DNA of 8,918 nucleotides from NCBI GenBank assembly GCA_002422455.1, contig DIVK01000039.1, forward strand, positions 1 through 8,918. Direction: 5' to 3'. How positions within the stretch are numbered: the first letter of the stretch is position 1; every line of letters starts with the position of its first letter. Position numbers and translations under genes: made by a program. This document shows, one piece after another, positions 6,296 to 8,918 of the stretch. The DNA comes from Rhodoferax sp. UBA6134 (lineage in GTDB: Bacteria > Pseudomonadota > Gammaproteobacteria > Burkholderiales > Burkholderiaceae_C). Below the pieces are notes generated by a model, which saw only the letters and a program-made list of their open reading frames with translations, made no database searches and was not told where the DNA came from.

Positions 6296-6335
6296 AAAAG
6301 AAAACCCCGCCCGGCAGAACCGGCGGGGTTTTTTT
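6296..6335 (-). terminator. Bidirectional intrinsic terminator after psiF
   Basis: The stem pairs AACCCCGCC (6303-6311) with GGCGGGGTT (6322-6330), extended by GG/CC past a bulged C around a CAGAA loop. On minus it ends in TTTTCTTTT (6296-6304) and is preceded by seven A, so it is a strong terminator for psiF. On plus it ends in seven T (6329-6335), though no plus gene leads into it. It separates psiF from GT2. Confidence 0.9.
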
Positions 6336-6340
6336 GCGAT

Positions 6341-6356
6341 GCTCACGGGTGTGAGC
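6341..6356. repeat. Small inverted repeat in the psiF 3' untranslated region
   Basis: GCTCAC and GTGAGC form a perfect six-base-pair stem around GGGT, 22 bases after the psiF stop and just upstream of the terminator hairpin. It probably only adds structure to the end of the psiF message; no other role is evident. Confidence 0.4.
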
Positions 6357-6378
6357 GCATGGGCGGGCGGCGGGCGGT

Positions 6379-6720
6379 TTACCCCTTCAGGCAACTGCTC
6401 ATGAACTTCCTGCGCTCATCGCCCTTGAGTGCTTTCTCGCCGGCTTCCTTGTTGCAGGTTTTCATTTTCTCCTGCTGGGCCATTTTCTTGCCCGATCCTG
6501 CCGCGGTCGCCGTGGCACCTGCTGGCTTGGCGCTCAGGCATTCCTTCATGAAGGCTTTGCGCTCAGGGCCTTTTTTATCAGCCGCATCCTTGTTGCACAG
6601 GGTCATCCTGCTTTGCTGCGGGGTTGGCGCGGAGGCTGCGCCAGCGGGCGCGTCAGCGGCGTGGGCTGCGGCAAAAGACAGAGACAGGCTCACGGCAAGC
6701 AGGGTCAACAACTTGTTCAT
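6379..6720 (-). CDS. psiF: PsiF-family secreted protein
   Basis: A 113-residue exported protein. Residues 1-22 form a signal peptide (MNKLLTLLAV, hydrophobic core, AHA followed by AD as the likely cleavage point). The mature part holds two PsiF repeats of about 28 residues: one around TLCNKDAADKK...FMKECLSA (40-64), the other around KTCNKEAGEK...FMSSCLKG (87-113), each with a Cys pair framing a charged helix. An Ala-rich linker joins them. E. coli psiF was found as phosphate-starvation inducible, but the molecular function of the family is unknown, and I see no convincing Pho box here. The second ATG of a tandem pair (6723, 6720) is chosen because AAAGGA (6727-6732) is six bases away from it and only three from the first. 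The gene is monocistronic: it diverges from argS and is closed by a strong terminator. Confidence 0.9.
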   Translation of the reverse strand: MNKLLTLLAVSLSLSFAAAHAADAPAGAASAPTPQQSRMTLCNKDAADKKGPERKAFMKECLSAKPAGATATAAGSGKKMAQQEKMKTCNKEAGEKALKGDERRKFMSSCLKG

Positions 6721-6726
6721 CATGCA

Positions 6727-6732
6727 TCCTTT
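6727..6732 (-). promoter_or_regulatory. Ribosome binding site for psiF
   Basis: AAAGGA on minus, six bases before ATG 6720 and three before ATG 6723. The spacing favours 6720. Confidence 0.6.
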
Positions 6733-6761
6733 GAAAGGGTTTGGGGGGAGTCCCGGGCCGG

Positions 6762-6790
6762 ATTCCAGCACATATCGTCCGGATTGGCAA
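6762..6790 (-). promoter_or_regulatory. Candidate sigma-70 promoter of psiF
   Basis: On minus, TTGCCA (6785-6790) and TGGAAT (6762-6767) are separated by 17 bases, matching the consensus at five and four of six positions. Transcription would start near 6755, giving a leader of about 35 bases that contains the ribosome binding site. Confidence 0.4.
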
Positions 6791-6843
6791 ACCGGATGAC
6801 GAAACGTGACTGCGGTGCGAACCGGGTGCTGCGGGCGGCCCCG

Positions 6844-6849
6844 TAAAAT
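6844..6849 (+). promoter_or_regulatory. Candidate -10 box for a near-leaderless argS mRNA
   Basis: TAAAAT ends six bases before the argS ATG. No Shine-Dalgarno and no clear -35 are present, as for the GT39 gene. Confidence 0.45.
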
Positions 6850-6855
6850 CGGCCC

Positions 6856-8541
6856 ATGCTGTCCGTAAAAACTGAATTGCTTGAAACCCTGGCCCAAGCG
6901 CTGGAGAAACTTGTTCCCGGCGCTGGTGCCAAAGCTGCTTTCGAGTCGCCCAAGGTCGCCGCCCATGGTGATTTTGCCACCACCGCCGCCATGCAACTGG
7001 CCAGGCCGCTCAATCTCAACCCGCGCCAGTTGGCGCAAAACTTGCGCACCGAATTGCTGGCGGCCGCTTCGTATCAGCGCTGGGTTGACGCCATTGACAT
7101 TGCCGGCCCCGGCTTCATCAACATCAGGCTCAAGCCCGAGGCCAAGCAGCAAATCGTGCGCGAGGTGCTGGCGCAGGGCGCGAACTTTGGCGACCAGGCC
7201 CGTACCGGGCATCGCATGCTGGTGGAGTTTGTTTCGGCCAATCCGACCGGGCCGCTGCACGTGGGCCACGGCCGCCAGGCCGCGCTGGGCGACGCCATCT
7301 GCAACCTGTACCAGACCCAGGGCTGGGCGGTGTACCGCGAGTTTTACTACAATGACGCCGGGGTGCAGATCGGCACGCTCGCCACCAGCACCCAACTGCG
7401 CGCCAGGGGCTTCAAGCCGGGCGATGCCGAGTGGCCGGAGCAGGCCTACAACGGCGACTACATCCAGGACATTGCCAACGACTATCTGGCCCAAAAGACG
7501 GTGCACTCGGACGACCGCGAGTACACCGCCTCGGGCGACGTGGAGGCGCTGGACGACATCCGCCTGTTCGCCGTGGCCTACCTGCGCCATGAGCAGGACC
7601 TGGACCTGCAGGCCTTTGCCGTCAAGTTCGACAATTACTATCTGGAGTCCAGTCTGTACCTGAGTGGCAAGGTCGATGCCGTGGTGAAGAAACTGCACGA
7701 CGCCGGCAAGACCTACGAGCATGACGGTGCCCTGTGGCTCAAGTCCACCGCGTACGGCGACGACAAGGACCGCGTCATGCGCAAGGGCGACGGCAGCTAC
7801 ACCTACTTTGTGCCCGACGTGGCCTACCACATCACCAAGTGGGAGCGCGGCTTCGAGAAGGTGGTCAACATCCAGGGCACCGATCACCACGGCACGATCG
7901 CCCGGGTGCGCGCCGGGCTGCAGGCCGCCGGTGCCGGCATTCCGCAAGGCTACCCGGACTACGTGCTGCACACCATGGTGCGCGTGGTGCGCGGCGGTGA
8001 AGAGGTCAAGATTTCCAAGCGCGCCGGCAGTTATGTCACCTTGCGCGACCTGATCGAATGGACCTCGAAGGACGCGGTGCGCTTTTTCCTGCTCAGCCGC
8101 AAGCCCGACACCGAATACACCTTTGACGTCGACCTGGCGGTGCAGAAGAACAACGACAACCCGGTCTACTACGTGCAGTACGCCCATGCCCGCATCTGCT
8201 CGGTGCTGGCGGCCTGGCGCGAAAAAGACGGCGGCGATGCGTCGGCGCTCAAAGACGTTGACCTGTCTGCGCTGCAAAGTCCGCAGGCCCAGGCCCTCAT
8301 GCTGCTGTTGGCCAAATACCCCGGAATGCTGACAGCTGCGGCGCTGGATTTCGCGCCGCACGACGTGACGTTTTATCTGCGCGAGCTCGCTGCCTGTTAC
8401 CACAGCTATTACGACGCCGAGCGCATTCTGGTGGATGATGAGGCCGTCAAGCGGGCGCGGCTGGCGCTGGTCGCCGCCACGGCGCAGGTGTTGCACAATG
8501 GTCTGTCCGTGCTGGGGGTCAGCGCCCCGCAAAAAATGTAA
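6856..8541 (+). CDS. argS: Arginyl-tRNA synthetase
   Basis: Essential cytoplasmic class I aminoacyl-tRNA synthetase that charges tRNA-Arg with arginine using ATP. At 561 residues it has the usual length. The N-terminal tRNA-binding domain (about 1-110, with GPGFINIRL at 84-92) is followed by the catalytic domain. This has the HIGH motif as HVGH (135-138) within SANPTGPLHVGHGR, FYYNDAGVQIGTLA (163-176), GTDHHGTIAR (341-350), and KISKR (385-389) in place of KMSKR. The C-terminal all-helical anticodon-binding domain begins around 435 and contains NPVYYVQYAHAR and the RELAACYHSYYD stretch. The ATG at 6856 is the only sensible start. A TAAAAT box six bases before it suggests a leaderless or nearly leaderless message. 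The next gene starts 12 bases after the stop, so the two are probably co-transcribed. Confidence 0.98.
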   Translation: MLSVKTELLETLAQALEKLVPGAGAKAAFESPKVAAHGDFATTAAMQLARPLNLNPRQLAQNLRTELLAAASYQRWVDAIDIAGPGFINIRLKPEAKQQIVREVLAQGANFGDQARTGHRMLVEFVSANPTGPLHVGHGRQAALGDAICNLYQTQGWAVYREFYYNDAGVQIGTLATSTQLRARGFKPGDAEWPEQAYNGDYIQDIANDYLAQKTVHSDDREYTASGDVEALDDIRLFAVAYLRHEQDLDLQAFAVKFDNYYLESSLYLSGKVDAVVKKLHDAGKTYEHDGALWLKSTAYGDDKDRVMRKGDGSYTYFVPDVAYHITKWERGFEKVVNIQGTDHHGTIARVRAGLQAAGAGIPQGYPDYVLHTMVRVVRGGEEVKISKRAGSYVTLRDLIEWTSKDAVRFFLLSRKPDTEYTFDVDLAVQKNNDNPVYYVQYAHARICSVLAAWREKDGGDASALKDVDLSALQSPQAQALMLLLAKYPGMLTAAALDFAPHDVTFYLRELAACYHSYYDAERILVDDEAVKRARLALVAATAQVLHNGLSVLGVSAPQKM

Positions 8542-8553
8542 CTGGAGATGGAC

Positions 8554-8918
8554 GTGCAATACATGAAACAGCAACGCGGTGGAACCCTTCTGGGTTTCGT
8601 CATCGGGGTCGTGGTGGGCCTCGGGGTGGCGCTGGCGGTCGCGGTCTACGTCACCAAGGTGCCGGTGCCGTTTGTCAACAAGGGACAAAGCCGCAGCACG
8701 AACCAGGATGCGGCGGAGACCCAAAAGAACAAGGACTGGGACCCTAATGCCCCCTTGTACGGAAAAAACCCGGTCAAGCCGGCAGCGCCCGCAGTTTCAG
8801 CCCCGGCCCCGGAGGCTGCGATGGCCGTGCCGGTGCCGAAAACCGAGTTCAAGCCGGCTGTGTCGGCCGACCCCCTGGGTGATCTGGCCAAGGCGCGCGC
8901 GGCCAATGCGGACGCCGA
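8554..8918 (+). CDS. Membrane-anchored SPOR/FtsN-type protein, 5' part only
   Basis: The first 121 codons of a gene cut by the right edge. A short basic N-terminus (KQQRGG) is followed by one glycine-rich membrane segment (about residues 11-34, with GFVIGVVVGLG) and then a Pro/Ala-rich, low-complexity periplasmic linker. In Burkholderiales the gene right after argS commonly encodes a protein of this build ending in a peptidoglycan-binding SPOR domain, and the YVTKVPVPFVNKG motif after the membrane segment fits that family. The SPOR domain itself would lie beyond the window, so the name rests on context. Start choice: GTG 8554 has GGAG (8544-8547) six bases upstream. ATG 8548 touches that site, and ATG 8563 gives MKQQRGG, which resembles many relatives but has GGAG 15 bases away. 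Confidence 0.7.
   Translation, partial: MQYMKQQRGGTLLGFVIGVVVGLGVALAVAVYVTKVPVPFVNKGQSRSTNQDAAETQKNKDWDPNAPLYGKNPVKPAAPAVSAPAPEAAMAVPVPKTEFKPAVSADPLGDLAKARAANADA

Noticed and set aside
6361..6377. G-rich stretch after psiF that might form a G-quadruplex
   Set aside because: It has only three GGG tracts plus a GG, and sits next to a strong conventional terminator that explains the region.
6796..6812. Pair of GTCA-like half sites between psiF and argS resembling a Pho box
   Set aside because: The half sites repeat every 10 bases rather than 11 and match the PhoB consensus poorly; they also lie upstream of the candidate psiF -35 box, so they are too weak to call.
6379..8724. 781-codon minus-strand frame that would fuse psiF to a long N-terminal part antisense to argS
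   Set aside because: PsiF has its own signal peptide, ribosome binding site and promoter; the upstream part is the shadow of argS and carries no domain.

Overview
The window is GC-rich, with tightly packed genes and strong G/C preference at third codon positions. The gene set (malate synthase G, an ArnT-like lipid A glycosyltransferase group, a PsiF protein, and argS followed by a membrane-anchored SPOR/FtsN-type protein) fits a betaproteobacterium of the order Burkholderiales. The TAAAAT boxes placed six bases before start codons, and the protein sequences themselves, suggest the family Comamonadaceae (Rhodoferax/Polaromonas type). This assignment is inferred from sequence style and gene order, not from a database search.

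Layout. Positions 27-2237 (minus) hold glcB, malate synthase G, the second step of the glyoxylate/glycolate route. Positions 2238-2518 form a divergent intergenic region with two strong hairpins and a doubtful 50-codon frame. From 2519 to about 6280 lie four genes in two convergent pairs: a YdjC/ChbG-type deacetylase and a GT39 (ArnT-like) glycosyltransferase on plus, and a GT2 (ArnC/GtrB-like) polyprenyl-phosphate glycosyltransferase followed by a GtrA-like flippase on minus. The two pairs overlap tail to tail by 72 bp. A strong intrinsic terminator at 6296-6335 separates them from psiF (6379-6720, minus). psiF diverges from argS (6856-8541, plus), which is followed closely by a SPOR/FtsN-type membrane protein running off the right edge.

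How the genes work together. The four central genes contain every class of enzyme needed to put an amino sugar on an undecaprenyl-phosphate carrier, deacetylate it, flip it across the inner membrane and transfer it to lipid A. This is the logic of the FlmF2/NaxD/FlmK pathway of Francisella and the Lgm lipid A glucosamine-modification locus of Bordetella. It is the most interesting content of the window; its split convergent layout and overlapping tails are unusual. glcB, argS and psiF are ordinary housekeeping or accessory genes with no evident link to it.

I see no tRNA or rRNA genes, insertion sequences, CRISPR arrays, phage genes or broken genes.
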